From assembly GCA_030549495.1 (NCBI GenBank), contig JAUIRK010000256.1:182298-246297 (forward strand): 64,000 nt of DNA. The letters are read 5' to 3'. Shown here one piece after another: positions 1 through 11,475 of this stretch. Source of the DNA: Nectonema munidae (lineage: Eukaryota; Nematomorpha; Nectonematoida; Nectonematidae). Below the pieces are notes generated by a model. That model did no database searches and had not been told where the DNA came from. It was given only the letters and a program-made list of their open reading frames with translations. The translations under genes were made by a program, and so were the position numbers. Within the stretch, counting starts at the first letter, position 1; every line of letters starts with the position of its first letter.

Positions 1-1215
1 GATCATCTATTGTAGGACAATCAAACGTCAGGTCTTTTTTTTAGCATATAGGGATAGCTCTCCACGACCGATATTTTGTCTGAAAAGTGAGAGTTTTTCA
101 GTCTTGATGAGATTAATCTCAGCTCCTTGCAGATTTAGCTCGTTAAATATGGTGAACAGGTCTGTCAAGTAGGTCACATCACTTTTGCAAGCTATGAGCT
201 CATAGAGAGTAAAACCGCTTCAACGATTTTCCTCTTGATAACCACCGTACTTCGGTGTGTAAAAGCAGGCGATCAAATTCTTCATTGTTGTCTTTGCAAA
301 GTTGACGAAATAATCGCGACTTCAGAGAATTACATTTTATTTTGTTCACTGCTGATATAATGCTATCAAGAGATTTGTGAAGACGTTCATTCAAGTTTTT
401 TGCAACTAAGTGCTGGCGATGAATAACACAGTGAACCGTGAGACAATTGGGAACATGTTTTTTAAAAAAGCAAGGAAACCTTTGTCTTCCCATTAAGGCT
501 GGAGCTCCATCAGTTGAACAAGCAACGATATTAGTCAAAGGAATTTCCTTCTCTTTTAAAAACGCATAAACTTTATTGAAAATTGATTCGCCTTTAGTGC
601 CAGTTTCAAGTTCATCAGCAAAAAAAACTTGTGAAACTTTCCCATCTGAAACGGACATACGCCAAAAGCAATGCTTCATTACCTGGAAGAGTAGATTCGT
701 CCAACTGACTTTTGAGCGTTTCATATAAAGTTTCTTCAATATTGCACGCCATCTTATCAATTCTTCTTTGTACTGAATTATTACTAAGTGGAATTGAATT
801 CAAAATAGTTTTAGAAAAAGGATGATCCATCACAGTACTGAGAACTTCTCTTCTATAGCTGGTAAAATAAGTTGTTCTCCAATTGTGTGAGGTTTCCCTG
901 ATTTAGCAATCAATTTTGAAATATTGTATGAACAAACAAGCCCATCATCACGCTTTTGTGATAAACGATGAAATTCGATTCCGGTTATTAAATTTATCAA
1001 GAAGTTTATGAAATATGACATTTTTACATTTGCTTTGTTTAAATGCATTTTGGTCAAATGTTGGGAAAGCCTGGATGGTTTCATTGCTTCATTTGAAAAT
1101 ACCTTTTCGTAAAGGAGCACATAAGCTGTTATTCATTTTTAAAAAATGGAATAAACCCAAACTTAAGATATTAAACGTTATACTGTCGACACTTTTTCTT
1201 TGAACTTTTTGCCAT
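1..1215 (-). pseudogene. hAT transposase, ZBED5-like, N-terminal to central part, broken
   Basis: The likely start ATG is at 1215-1213, giving MAKSSKKKCRQYNV followed by a stop. The next segment carries FSNEAMKPSRLSQHL, the BED zinc-finger part of ZBED5-like proteins, then SYNISKLIAKSGKPHTIGEQ, the block that follows the BED finger. Further on are QLDESTLPGNEALLLAYVRF, the first acidic catalytic block, and STDGAPALMGRQ with HCVIHRQHL, the second. The parts lie in three different minus-strand frames (about 830-1120, 615-833 and 200-760), so frameshifts and stops separate them. Bases 1-200 still read as transposase, and the C-terminal dimerisation region is outside the window. No host use is suggested: the coding is too disrupted. 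Confidence 0.82.
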
Positions 1216-1651
1216 TTTCAAAATTGGAAAAACAAACTTATAGCTTTGAATAAAGTAAATAGATTAACACAAAAAAAGTTACTTTGTTTTAGCTTTCAAA
1301 AGAGTAATGCAGTTCATGAGTAATTTGCTTTGACGTGTCTGTATCTGTTAATAAAGTGCAAGCTATGTGCACGTGAGGCGAATAAAAAGGTCCGAGAAAA
1401 ATATCAGAAACATGTGGAGAGAAGTACACATCATACATAAGCTTTTGTGAAAGCTCTTCTATTTACACATGTTGAATGTATTATTCCGAGTTATCACAAG
1501 TTTCAATGATCTCGTGAGCTTAAAAATAATTATACAGCGCCCCTTTGCGCGACTCTAACGCCCCATATCTCAAGCAAAACATTTGACCCCCCTTGTGTCT
1601 TGATAACGCCCACCCCTTAAGGGACGCTACCGCCCACTTTGGGAAACAGTG
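1..1651 (-). mobile_element. hAT element (ZBED5-like), 5' part; the 3' end lies beyond the window
   Basis: The outer end at 1651 reads, on the minus strand, CACTGTTTCCCAAAGTGGGC, a hAT-type terminal sequence of the ZBED5-like group. It is followed inward by C-rich and G-rich subterminal DNA (about 1540-1650) and then by the transposase remains. Bases 1652-1659 (ctttagac) are the expected position of one 8-bp target-site duplication; its partner would be left of base 1. The end sequence and transposase order are seen; the family assignment rests on known hAT/ZBED elements. Confidence 0.78.
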
Positions 1652-1659
1652 CTTTAGAC

Positions 1660-2084
1660 TATCATTTATCAATGATCTGACAAAAAAGGAAGACAGTTTC
1701 ATAGAAATCAAAAGCATGTCATTTTCCAATATTTAATTTAAGTATTTAAGTGAAGTTAGTTTCAAAGTAATAAAAGTGAATGAACAATGGCGAAAGTTTG
1801 ACATTTTTAATAAGTACGTTCTTTGTATCCAAGTAACAAGTAAATGAGTAATTAGCTGTGTTTCGGAAATTATTGCTTTGCGTCAGGATTCACAAACCTG
1901 TTGCAATTACGCTGGCTGAGCGCGTGTGTGTATACGCGACTGTGATGATCGATCAGCTGTTCAATGCATATAGCCTTGATTATAAATAACTTAATGCTAG
2001 TTGCTATTATCTGTTATTTAAATTGTTTTCATTTTTTTAAAGACTTTATTTTTAATGTTTATTTGTATGTGAACTGTTTCGATC
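1660..2084. other. AT-rich stretch without a recognised feature
   Basis: Between the hAT end and the next transposase remnant I see only AT-rich DNA. The open frame starting near 1964 is hydrophobic and low complexity up to the zinc-finger-like part annotated from 2085, so the upstream part is not called coding. Confidence 0.5.
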
Positions 2085-2420
2085 AAAATGACAAGTGGTT
2101 TAAAATTGTATACTGTAATCAAAAATGGGCAAAAGAACTTGATCCTAAGAAAGAATGGCTAAAGTACTCAGAGACAAATGGCATGGTGCACACAATATCT
2201 TGAGATTTATGTTAAAAACATGAGACAAAGCTGAACGCACTGAGAAATTTTAGTCGCTCTTTCATAGTAGGCATCAAGAACACTGCCTTAAAGAAAGTCA
2301 ATGTTGTCAAACATTCAAAGTCAGATATGCATGGCAAAGCTTTAAATCTTGAACAGGAACCTCCATCTATCATAGATATTGACAAGTCCACACCTATGTG
2401 TTGCCAAAAGAAGAATAGCC
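2085..2420 (+). pseudogene. Zinc-finger N-terminus of a hAT-type transposase (KIAA1586-like), broken
   Basis: The plus strand reads KWAKELDPKKEWLKY followed by NGMVHTI, then in shifted frames FSRSFIVGIKNTALKKV and VVKHSKSDMHGKAL. The order Trp-Leu block, Gly-Met-Val block, an F-x-x-G-x-x-N-x-x-x segment and a final H-x-x-S-x-x-H is that of the zinc finger at the start of KIAA1586-like hAT proteins. Stops and at least one frame change interrupt it, and no catalytic region follows before low-complexity DNA at 2520. It could be part of another zinc-finger transposon family. Confidence 0.42.
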
Positions 2421-2519
2421 GTTTAGTAAATATCCAAAAATTGCCGAACTAGAACTACGTCATGGTGGACAGTTAGACCAGACATACTTGAATGAACCAA
2501 AGTGTCAAGAATTCACTCC

Positions 2520-2836
2520 CTCTATTGGTGAGGGGTGAATTTGTGCAAAGCTTTGTCAAGGGTGAATATTTTTTTGGGGTTTTTGGTTGTGCCAAAAAAA
2601 ATCATTGAGAGGGGGGGTGTTTGGTTTTTTTTTTTATAAGGAAGTTTGTTTTCTAACTTCGTTTTTTTAAATATTATAGTTACCCTTGCCTACTCCTGAT
2701 TAATAAAACCATCCCTTGAACTCTTTTTTCTTCAAAAAAAACACCAAAAAAAAAAAAACCAAACACTAAACAATATAAATTTTGTATTTGTTTTTTTATT
2801 TTTAAATATTAATATTTAAATTTTTTTCTTTTTTTT

Positions 2837-2872
<36 letters not shown>

Positions 2873-2960
2873 AAAAAAAAAATATTCTTTTTTTTTTTTT
2901 CAAAATAAAAATTTTTTTTTTTTTTTTTTTAAAAAAAAATAATAATAATAATTTAAAAAA
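2520..2960. repeat. Homopolymer-rich low-complexity block with an inverted arm pair
   Basis: This block is built of long runs of A, T and G. A clear inverted pair is GTGTTTGGTTTTTTTTTTT at about 2618-2636 against its reverse complement at about 2746-2766. From 2840 to 2945 the sequence is almost only runs of A or T. The open frames here are phenylalanine/lysine runs and are not genes. Homopolymer run lengths may be sequencing or assembly error. Confidence 0.7.
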
Positions 2961-4340
2961 TAAATAAATTTGTAGCTTGTGATATATCAAAAGCCGTATA
3001 ATGCCACACTTGATGGTCCAGTAGACTGCATGCAGTCTTAATGACGTAGGTTACCCTTCCCTGCTCTATGGAGTATTACTCGTATTTAGGCATGTCTTTA
3101 GGGTGAGGGGGTGCGGGTTGATTCCCCTGTGCTTAGAGTCTGGCGATTGATATACTCGTATATTTACTCATATCATCTCAAATTTGAGATGAAACCAAAC
3201 TCCATTGAATTATATACTGATTGGCTACAAAGTAGAAAGGAGATCGCATATATGTGTTCTTATATATTATGAATAAAAGATATTTTGTTGGCAAAATACC
3301 AATGTTCCAAAAATGGGCAGCAGGAAATGTCCAGTTTTTAATCGAAATCAATATAAATGCAAAAATTGTTACGTATGGGGTTAAGATGAAGAGTTTAGAT
3401 TTTGTCCATACTGAGCACCAAGTCCATGTTCAGAATAAATTTAGTGACATTGAAAAGAACTAGGATAACAAGCTAATGACATTTAAAAGATTTTGGAATA
3501 TTATTTATTTTCCTAAAAAGTCAATCCACAAATATTTCAGTGTTAAATTAAAAGTTTTTATTTCTAAATGATCCTTTAAGTATAAGGTCTCTGCGTCTAA
3601 GATTTATTCTGGTGCAATTAATTACCTTCAATATTGACAATTTAGTAATCACTTTCAAAAAATTTTAACCTTTTTTACAATACCCCTCAAACCTCCAAAC
3701 ACACAGGCACATCAAAATATCCGCATGCACATAGATCTCTATTTTTGCTATTGAAGACTATTATTTTTCGAAAAGATCCAAAATAACAAATGAATTTAAA
3801 GAAATATAAAACCTAGCTCATATTGTTGCCTATTAAGTTGGGCCTAACCCAAAAGTGGACCTTTTATCATTTTTAGAAACACCCTTCTAGGCTCTATCAC
3901 TGAAAATAGTCTAAAATGCAGTCTTAAGGCTTACATTTACATATATTTTGTTCTTCTTTGCTATAAATCTTTTTCAAAATGTTTACATTTAACGTATGCA
4001 TTATGTTAATTGATTTGCTTAAGATTTTGTATAAGTGCGCTGTTTTTGAGGCAGGTCTAGGATCCCTGAGTTAAAGGATAGAATTGCTAAGGAACTTGAG
4101 GCCTGATCCAGAAAATGGAGTTGCTTATGAGAAAAAAACGTTGCCTTTGATTTAACATGTTATTCGCTAAACTAGTAGACAGCGTTTGGATGCCTGAATA
4201 CACTTTTATTCCGTATAAGAGTTCTTATATTAATTAATATTTAATTTTATATTTTTTAAATCAATTGAACTGTATATGCTAAAAAATGTTTCGCAAACAT
4301 TACATTTGACAAAAGGAATAATTGAGAAGATGGTGGTGTT
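2961..4340. other. AT-rich stretch, no supported gene
   Basis: A short open frame at 3254-3463 on the plus strand has no recognisable motif, no good acceptor or donor pair and no ATG-proximal context. A moderately GC-rich patch at 3000-3135 has weak tRNA-promoter-like boxes but is not convincing as a SINE. Otherwise nothing. Confidence 0.45.
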
Positions 4341-5040
4341 ACAAATATAGCTCCAAATATTATCGACGAATTAATAAACGAAGAAGACTGATGAAAATGA
4401 GATTCCCGATGAAACTGTTTTGAAGGATTATAGACGCACATTTGAGTTATTAGGATTTCTTCATACACAAATGAAGGAAGAAACCAAGTCATCATCTCAT
4501 AATTATAAACATTAATGAATTTGAAAAACTTCAAAGCCTGCAATATATATTAGTACTTTTGCAATTTTCAAAGAATTTTAACAGATGAGTGGGTTTTAAC
4601 TAGCTGCACATAAAAATGAACTGAGCTTTTTCCCTATTGAAATAAATGAACTAAACATATTTTTAGTTGATATCATTTGTTTACGCAACAAAACGTATTG
4701 GGAACAGAGTCCAGAAACACTACAACAACGTCACATACAGTTCTTAATTTAACATTGTGACCTATCGCCCTCTCCCGCTAACGCCTTTAAAGTTTAATAT
4801 TTTATAGCTTTTTCACTTCCCTCGATTTCGTGGCATAAAATAGGTATTTATTTATTTTTCAATTAACTTATAAACATTACTAAACTTTCCGTTTTTGGAT
4901 AGCTAGAAAACTGGGTCTCAGAAAAGTAGGAATGAAAAATTCGGTTTCAAAAAATCTTTCGAGAAAAATTCAAAAATAAAGTTATGTACTTTTTTCAAAT
5001 TGTCAAGTTTCTAGAAAAAATTTTAATAAAAATTGTTTGA
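4341..5040 (+). mobile_element. 3' end of an unclassified transposon, copy A
   Basis: Acidic coding remnants occur at 4341-4515 (IIDELINEED, then in another frame DENEIPDETVLKDYRRTF), and at 4711-4760 a frame ends SHTVLNLTL followed by TGA. The DNA from about 4711 to 5034 matches the minus-strand DNA at 9748-9424, including the coding end and about 280 bp after the stop with the shared tract CTGGGTCTCAGAAAAGTAGG. Two copies sharing a coding end plus 3' flank imply a dispersed element. The family is not recognised; an accessory or transposase protein of a DNA transposon is my inference. Confidence 0.45.
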
Positions 5041-5206
5041 AAAATTTCTTTCGTTTGTTGTTATAAAGCGGTAAAAACTGGGCATCAAAACTTCAGATGT
5101 ATTTTAAAAATTCATTATTTACAAATGTTGAAGTTACTCAAAGTCACATATCAACAAAGGAGGCAACGTAAAGAAAATTTTCAAACAATTTTTATTAAAG
5201 TAACTT
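5021..5206. repeat. Hairpin-forming inverted repeat
   Basis: The arm at about 5026-5059 contains AATAAAAATTGTTTGAAAA, and its reverse complement lies at about 5168-5203, separated by roughly 110 bases. The arms match over about 35 bases with few mismatches. It sits directly after the copy A transposon end, so it may be its terminal part or a separate small foldback element. Confidence 0.6.
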
Positions 5207-7589
5207 GTATACTGATTTCTTTTTTATTTGTGGCGAAATATAAAACACAAAAAGTGGATAGAATAAAAAAATAAATCATTCTAAAGTAGTCTTAAATTTA
5301 AACTACATCATAGTATGTCTTTCAATCTTCAATATTACAGGGGTTAATTTGCCTCAGAATAATTTTATATCACTTCTTCAATATACACAAAGAAAAATTC
5401 ACGGAGAGAAATCATAGAAATGCCTCCAAAGAACTACCCACTGCGTGGTTTTGTAAAGATCTTTATATATGTTTTTTAAAATGTATTTATGGGCGATTAT
5501 TTACGATGCAAAAGTTCAAATTTCTTTGTCAAATTTTAATTTTTTAAGCGTTTACAAAGCATACTCATTTTATTGACATTCATTTTAAAATGGAGTTCTA
5601 TTATAATAATAATAAAAATAATACTTAAAAAACTTACAATTTATTTTTTTTATAAATTGTACGTTCCGTCTAAACAATAATTCAAAAGAACTATCACGAC
5701 AAAATTGTTGTAAATGTTTTTAATGATATAAAATTTGCGTAAACACTTGTGTACGCTAGGATATAATGGGTTGGTTTTTCCTTCTTTGTCCTGATTAATT
5801 TAAGCCAAGCCCATATCATACAAATAAGGTTTTGGGTAAGAGATGGCGATTGGAAGTTTTGCTTCTCCCCCTTATTGCGCGTTCAACATAAAATGGGAAG
5901 AGAGGGAGACTACATCTACTTTTGTAAGCCCTTGAAAGACATGTCTCCCAAGAAATGAAAAAAAATCAACTTAATATAAATTACATTGAAGAAGAAGGCT
6001 GAGAGAAAATTTGCACCGAATGAATGTTTACTCTGGTCCTTTTCCTGTTTATTGTATGCGCTGATTTAATGAGTTATCTTCAGCACCAACTTTATATCTA
6101 GTTGAATTGTGATTAGTGTATCTCTTATCTTTTTGTAAAAAAGATTATATCGAACTTTTGTTAAATTTAACATTTTTGGATTTTCATCACATAAGTTTGC
6201 GTCAAGTAATTGCTTCCACCTGTAAAAATCACTTTTATCTTATTCAAGAAGAAGTACTACATTCTTTTTTATTGCAGCAGCGTTAGACTTGAGTGCATGG
6301 TAGATCTGGTTTCCTGCAAGAAATCTTCCTTCATAAAAACTTGAAAGAGCATTTTCCCATTTGCTAATTTGCACTTTGATGTTTTTGATTTAGGAATTAC
6401 ATGAATGACAGCTATAAAACAAATGTACTAATCAAGCACCAGCCTCCAGCCATTGCATGCGCGTGCATCCAACTTACAGCGAGACAACTTCGCGTATGGC
6501 ATCACACCTTCTCTTCATTTACTTCAGCATGCCTGCATACACGTGTGTTTTTGACTTTAGGTTAGTTTACCCGATTCTCTTCCTTGGTATTCAGTATTCA
6601 ATGTAACAGATGCTTCGTTAGAAGATATAATCACTACCCTCCTACACTTTTATACACGACCAAAGGTAGGTTCACTTTTTTACATTGAATGCTTTTGCTT
6701 CTTACTTCAATTCTTTTTATTATTTTTATTGAATGCTAATGCTCAGCAATCTTCTCTCTGAGATTGGAAATGGGACCTTCGAGCGTTTATTTATATTTTA
6801 TATCGCAAAACTAAAATGGCTGGCTGACATTCAATAGAGCTTATTAAAAATGATAATAAATTTATGTTTTCCAAAATGCTCAATATATATCATTTTTAGT
6901 TCTATTTCGTGTTTTGTAACTATTCTTATCGCAATTTTGTTCTGAATTTTAGAAAAGCGTTTTTTATGTGAAAAAACTTTTTTACATTTCCAAAAAACAC
7001 AAGAGAAAACGTTGATGAAGGAATCTTTACATTTTTACTTTCAATAAAAAAATTTGAAAGACTATCTTAGAAACCCAAATAAGAAATAATTCAAAAAAAT
7101 TTTAATCGTATTTTTCGATATTCCACAAGTCGAACGTTGGCGTTCCAAGACAAAAATAGTGAAAAATTTTATTGCAAATTTCATACAAAATTTTTATTTC
7201 TCGAACTAAGAATTAAAATGAAAAGTATCCTTTTATGACAAAAAAAATTCATCTCACTTTATTTTGTTGCTCTTAAGTGGTGACACAGCTCAATTTTTTC
7301 AAAGGAAAAATGAGAGGACTGTGCAGGTGTCCTGCCTCGGGGCCTCCCTTTTTATATTGTTTGTGTTGTCCCTGGTATCTGGATTGTGTCAGCGGGGTTA
7401 AGTGCGGGGAACGAAGAGGTTGAATTGTGGTATGGTTTTTCATTTCGAAGAAATCATGCTTGAAATCAAAATTTTGAAAAAACAACAACTGTATTTGTTC
7501 TTTATGCATATGATGATATAAGGCATCCTTATATAAGGGATGCTTTAGCATCCAAGTTCATATTATTTGAAAAATGTAGTACCTTCTCC
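5207..7589. other. AT-rich stretch, no supported gene
   Basis: No coding exon or element end could be supported. A GC-richer patch at 7273-7400 contains an open minus-strand frame (7273-7551) but no motif, splice site or relative that I recognise. A short stretch at 5845-5890 (TTGGAAGTTTTGCTT followed by TTATTGCG) resembles 26058-26093, possibly a fragment of a dispersed repeat. Confidence 0.4.
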
Positions 7590-7940
7590 AATTCTCTATA
7601 TCTAAGTCTGTTCATTGCATTTTTAAACAGTATCGCATCGAATATCCTTCTAATTGTCTAATATAATCTTCATTGGGCAAAGAAAAATAACTGCTAAAGA
7701 TGTCAACAAAATAATAAATTCCTTCGTTATATTTCGTTCTTTTGATGCGCATACCGAGTAGTCAAATCAACTATTTGTTGAAAGTATTTTCAGGTAAAAA
7801 AAATTTTATATCTTCATTACTTTCCCATCCCGAACGAATTTGTGTTGAAAATTCTGATTCAAATAAACTTTCATTTACATCTTCATCGGTTGTGTAACCA
7901 TCTTTGGCAGGCAACAAAGAAATCGATGTGTTGAACATAA
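7590..7940 (-). pseudogene. Transposase remnant, possibly piggyBac N-terminal part
   Basis: Read on the minus strand, 7940-7800 gives SLLPAKDGYTTDEDVNESLF, followed by a stop-interrupted segment with RRxKYNExIYYFVDI-like and YIRQLEGYSMRYCLKMQ-like text. An acidic DEDxNE block after a pattern like LLPxxDG is common near the start of piggyBac-type proteins. No catalytic aspartates are recognisable here, so the family is only suggested. Another open frame further upstream on the same strand (8284-8487) may belong to the same fossil. Confidence 0.3.
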
Positions 7941-8759
7941 AAATAATGAAAACAAATTTGAGTAAAAGCTTAAAATTTTCAGCATATACTGAATAAATTT
8001 TGAAATAAATAATAGAACAGAGTATTTTTTGTAGAGAATTACTCTTTTGATTACAAAGAATATTTCAAATAATCAAATATTAAACGAAAAAATAAGTTAT
8101 AAGTTTTACACAGCAGATTTTGCTATAATCTTATTAAGCATAAGATTGTAATTTGTATAATCTTATTATTTAATTTATTAACTATTAAAAGGAACTTATA
8201 TATTTTTAATACTCTTAAAATAACTTGTTCCACATGTGGAACGTTGGCTGCTAAATGGTCTAAATAGCATATAGCTTGATTTTTTATCCAAAGCACGTCA
8301 TCAACATGAAAAAAGGCTTTACATTAGATAGTGCCCGATGATTCTGTTCGTTTACTAGTCTCATTGCCTTTCTTCTTTCTGATACGTTTATATTATCCAA
8401 TGAAATGAAGATTTTCGTAAACACACTGTTAAAAGACATAAATTGTTTTAATATAAAAATGAGATTGGCCACAGCGCAAATCTTCACCCCTTCGCCTATA
8501 TTTTTCTAGGATTTTGGAGCCGTAGCTCGCTTCCTAATTCGTTGGTGGGTAGGCTCCGACTCACCACTCCTGTATCCTATCAAATTCTCCCCTCACTACT
8601 TCAACCATGATTCATCCATCGCTGACAATCAAAATTATTTTCACAAATATCTCCTCTATATTCGATGTATATGTTTTAGCTGTGTTCGCAATCTCGATAA
8701 ATAAATGAATTCAATCTAAATTTGGTATAAAATGAATAGAAATAATTTTAATTTTTTAG

Positions 8760-8928
8760 CTGAGTGAAAAAATGATTGAAAAAACTTTGACGATAGCTAA
8801 AAAGTTATTGGAAGAAAATAAATCATCAAAGCAGAACATTTCTGCTGAAAATAGCCCTAATCCTAATACAATTTTTCCTGAACAAAAAAGTAAACTTTGT
8901 GAATTCCATGCTCAAAGTGGTACACATG
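8760..8928 (+). CDS. Probable internal exon of an unknown plus-strand gene
   Basis: A pyrimidine-rich acceptor ending TTTTTTAG at 8759 opens a frame of 56 codons (LSEKMIEKTLTIAKKLLEEN at the start) that ends in phase 1 at the donor G|GTAATA, base 8928. Composition is mixed and charged, unlike the surrounding AT-rich DNA. It is placed with the exons at 10647 and 11476 because all are plus-strand and close together. Its end phase does not join directly to the next exon start, so at least one exon between them is missing or the exon belongs elsewhere. A GC-richer open segment at 8503-8700 follows another acceptor-like site and could be an exon too. Confidence 0.42.
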
Positions 8929-9423
8929 GTAATACCCGTTTATCAAATATTCACTCTTCGTTCATGAAACCTTTTCTTCTCTTTTGTTAGATAAGGAAAA
9001 GTCCCCTCCTTGTGAAAAATGCAACGAAGTCAGCAAAGCGCAATTATCCTCTTCTACAATTATTCGGTTCGAAATCTTTCATATTTTACATAATAAAATA
9101 TAAATACGCTATTGAATCGTGTTTAGAGTTTATTTGCCAGAATTTCGCTAGGTTGTGCAAAAATTCGTGGTGTTATAAAATATTTAATAAACTGTTCTTA
9201 GAATACTCGATCTCAATTCACATTGATTGTTAAGGTCTAAAATTGTTGAAAAATGAGTATGCCCTAAAAGAGTTTCAAAAAGCAAATAAAATATATAATT
9301 GTTTACTCAAGATAGTCAAGATTAATAATGGAGACATGATATTTGGATTAAGTATACAAAAATAATAATGGATTTTCGTAAAAACAAAATGCTCAGAAAA
9401 TTGTGTCTTTGAGTTCACTATAT

Positions 9424-10102
9424 AGCTTGTAGAAACTTAACAATTTGAAACAACTACATAACTTGATTTTAAAATTTTTATCGAAACATTTTTTGAGACC
9501 GAATTTCTCAATCCTACTTTTCTGAGACCCAGTTTTCTAGCCATCAAAAAACAGCAAATCTTAACATTTTAAAGTTTATTTGAATTATGTATAAATAACT
9601 ACTTTATGCCATGGGGGCGTGAAAAAGCTATAAAATATTAAACTAAGGGTGTTACAAATCTTCATGGCTTTGTTAGAGGGAGAGATTGATAAGTCATAAT
9701 TTTAAATTAAGAACTGTATGTGACGTTCGCTGTAGTGATGTTTCTGTTTCTTCATCATTATTTTCATCCTGGGAGTTAACAGGAAGAATATTAATCCCTG
9801 GTTTAATACTTTTCCCACTCAACCAAGTCCTTATTCTTGTTTTGAACAAACTGACTGCTGAAAAAGCTCAGATTTAACCGAAGTGGAAGAGATTGTTTTT
9901 AAAGCATTTTCTAGCAGAATAATGTTAGGAGATTGTCTTCCTGTTGCTTCAAACTTTTGCTGGAAAATAATTGAGGATTGAGAGGTGGTGCTTTCACTTT
10001 TTTACTTTGAATTATCTTTTCTTTCACAATCAAAGATTGGCAATCACTAAAGCCATTTTCTTCATCTGGTTGTGAAGATTCATCATGTGTAGCAATTTCG
10101 TG
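9424..10102 (-). mobile_element. 3' end of an unclassified transposon, copy B
   Basis: On the minus strand, 10102 downward reads EIATHDESSQPDEENGFSDC and then SSKSLKQQEDNLLTLFC before a stop; further remnants in other frames lead to ETSLQRTSHTVLNLKL and a TGA at 9696-9694. The next about 270 bp match copy A at 4761-5034 in opposite orientation, with roughly four of five bases identical by eye. The pattern of an acidic linker, a short Leu/Gln helix and a C-terminal tail resembles MADF/BESS-type accessory proteins of Harbinger elements, but this is a guess. Because each copy carries its own coding end, the pair is better read as two insertions than as long terminal repeats of one element. Confidence 0.48.
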
Positions 10103-10646
10103 TAAAAAAATGTATTCCTATTAGATCATATTAAAATCTAAGTTTTTTATCTGGTAGAAAAAATTAATCTTTCGCCTTATTGAAACTTTCACATTCTTTT
10201 CTTAAATTTAAATATTGTAGTAAGCCAGTTGAACAACTCTTTTAGATTCATTGCAAATAGTGGACTTTGTTTGCTCTTATATTGTAATTAAAAAAATTTT
10301 AACTAAGCGCACAACCCCCTTTAAATTAACAGGGTATTTATGTAAATTAATTAATTATATCAATGAATATAATAAACTTAATTTTTTGAATGACATTTTG
10401 ATAGATTTGTATTATATTCGTGGGAACGCAGATTACCCCTTTTCAGAAAGGGATCTCGTTTGATATGAATTAATTTACAAAGATATATGCTTTCTTCATC
10501 CAGGTATAGAGTTAACCTACTTATTTCTTCCTTATTTCTTATACTCATTCATATTTGCTATTTTATGTAAGTTAAAAACGTATACATCTCATTCTGTATC
10601 TTCTTAGCCCTTTGGTGTTACGATTTTAAAAATTTTGCCATTATAG
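10103..10646. other. AT-rich stretch upstream of an exon
   Basis: No supported exon or element end. A plus-strand open frame at 10251-10463 has low-complexity content (Ile, Asn, Tyr, Leu) and no splice context. The missing exon of the plus-strand gene, if there is one, could lie here. Confidence 0.4.
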
Positions 10647-10909
10647 ATTAACTTATATTTAAAAAGGAAAACACATTCAAATTCGCATCTCCAACTTGAT
10701 GCTGATGATGATGATGAACGCCGTCAAAAATTAAAAAAAATAAAGAAAAATGTTAGTTCATCAGATGTCAACAGCCTCGATCATCGCAAAAAGCGTGAAG
10801 GTGAAGAAAAGAACAGCACAAACAAATCTTCCTTGTTATACTCCATTCAAGAGCAAATAAATACGCGACTTCCAAAAAACAGTACTGTTGATTCCTCATC
10901 AAAAATCAG
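10647..10909 (+). CDS. Exon of unknown gene with charged, Ser-rich product
   Basis: The exon follows an acceptor ending TTATAG at 10646 (an alternative acceptor is AAAAAG at 10666) and ends at CAG|GTAATG, base 10909, in phase 2. The frame reads LQLDADDDDERRQKLKK, then DHRKKREGEEKN and YSIQEQINTRLPKNSTV. Alternating acidic and basic clusters suggest a nuclear, disordered protein. The phase matches the next exon at 11476: AG plus G gives Arg. I do not recognise the protein. Confidence 0.6.
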
Positions 10910-11475
10910 GTAATGAAGCATCATTTCCACTTTTTTGCACTCTTAAAATGTTCTTTTTATTTATAAAGAAGAATAATATCACTATTATTTTGTAGGAATT
11001 AGTTTTATAAAATCTTTGAAAAAATAAACAAACGAACGAAAGGAGGTCTTTATTTATAAAGCTCTTAATTTGTTTTTAAGCATAATTAATTGAAGAATTT
11101 TGAAGATGATACTTTTTGTCGTCATAATGTGTGATTCCATCGTACTACATATGCTTTCTTGATTATATCAAATTACTTAATCTCGCCTCCTCCTTCTTAG
11201 ATGTAATGGGGGTCAAAAATTTGTTTTCTTTGACATAGTTTAGAAACTTCTCATTTTTATTTCAAAATTAAAGGTAAACTCATTAAAAGCTTACTGCCCC
11301 CCCCCCCCCTTTTTTAAGCATTTTCCAGTAAATTATGGTCGGAAGCGAATGAATCAATAAGAAAAAACAACTTTTACGATATAATCAAGGGTGCTTCATG
11401 ACACGCGAGTAACACTGAACTAGTAGTGATTCCAGAATCCTGTTTCAAAGTTTGCATCCTTTTAATATTTTTTAG

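Noticed and set aside
2802-2990. Open frame of Phe/Lys runs
   Set aside because: Pure product of poly-A and poly-T runs.
3000-3135. Another tRNA-like SINE (TGGTCCAGTAGACTG and GGGTTGATTCCCC)
   Set aside because: The boxes are too far apart and no second copy was found.
4711-9748. A 5-kb element bounded by about 320-bp terminal inverted repeats
   Set aside because: Each arm carries its own coding end and stop pointing inward with unrelated DNA beyond; two separate insertions explain this better, and nothing between them forms a coherent element.
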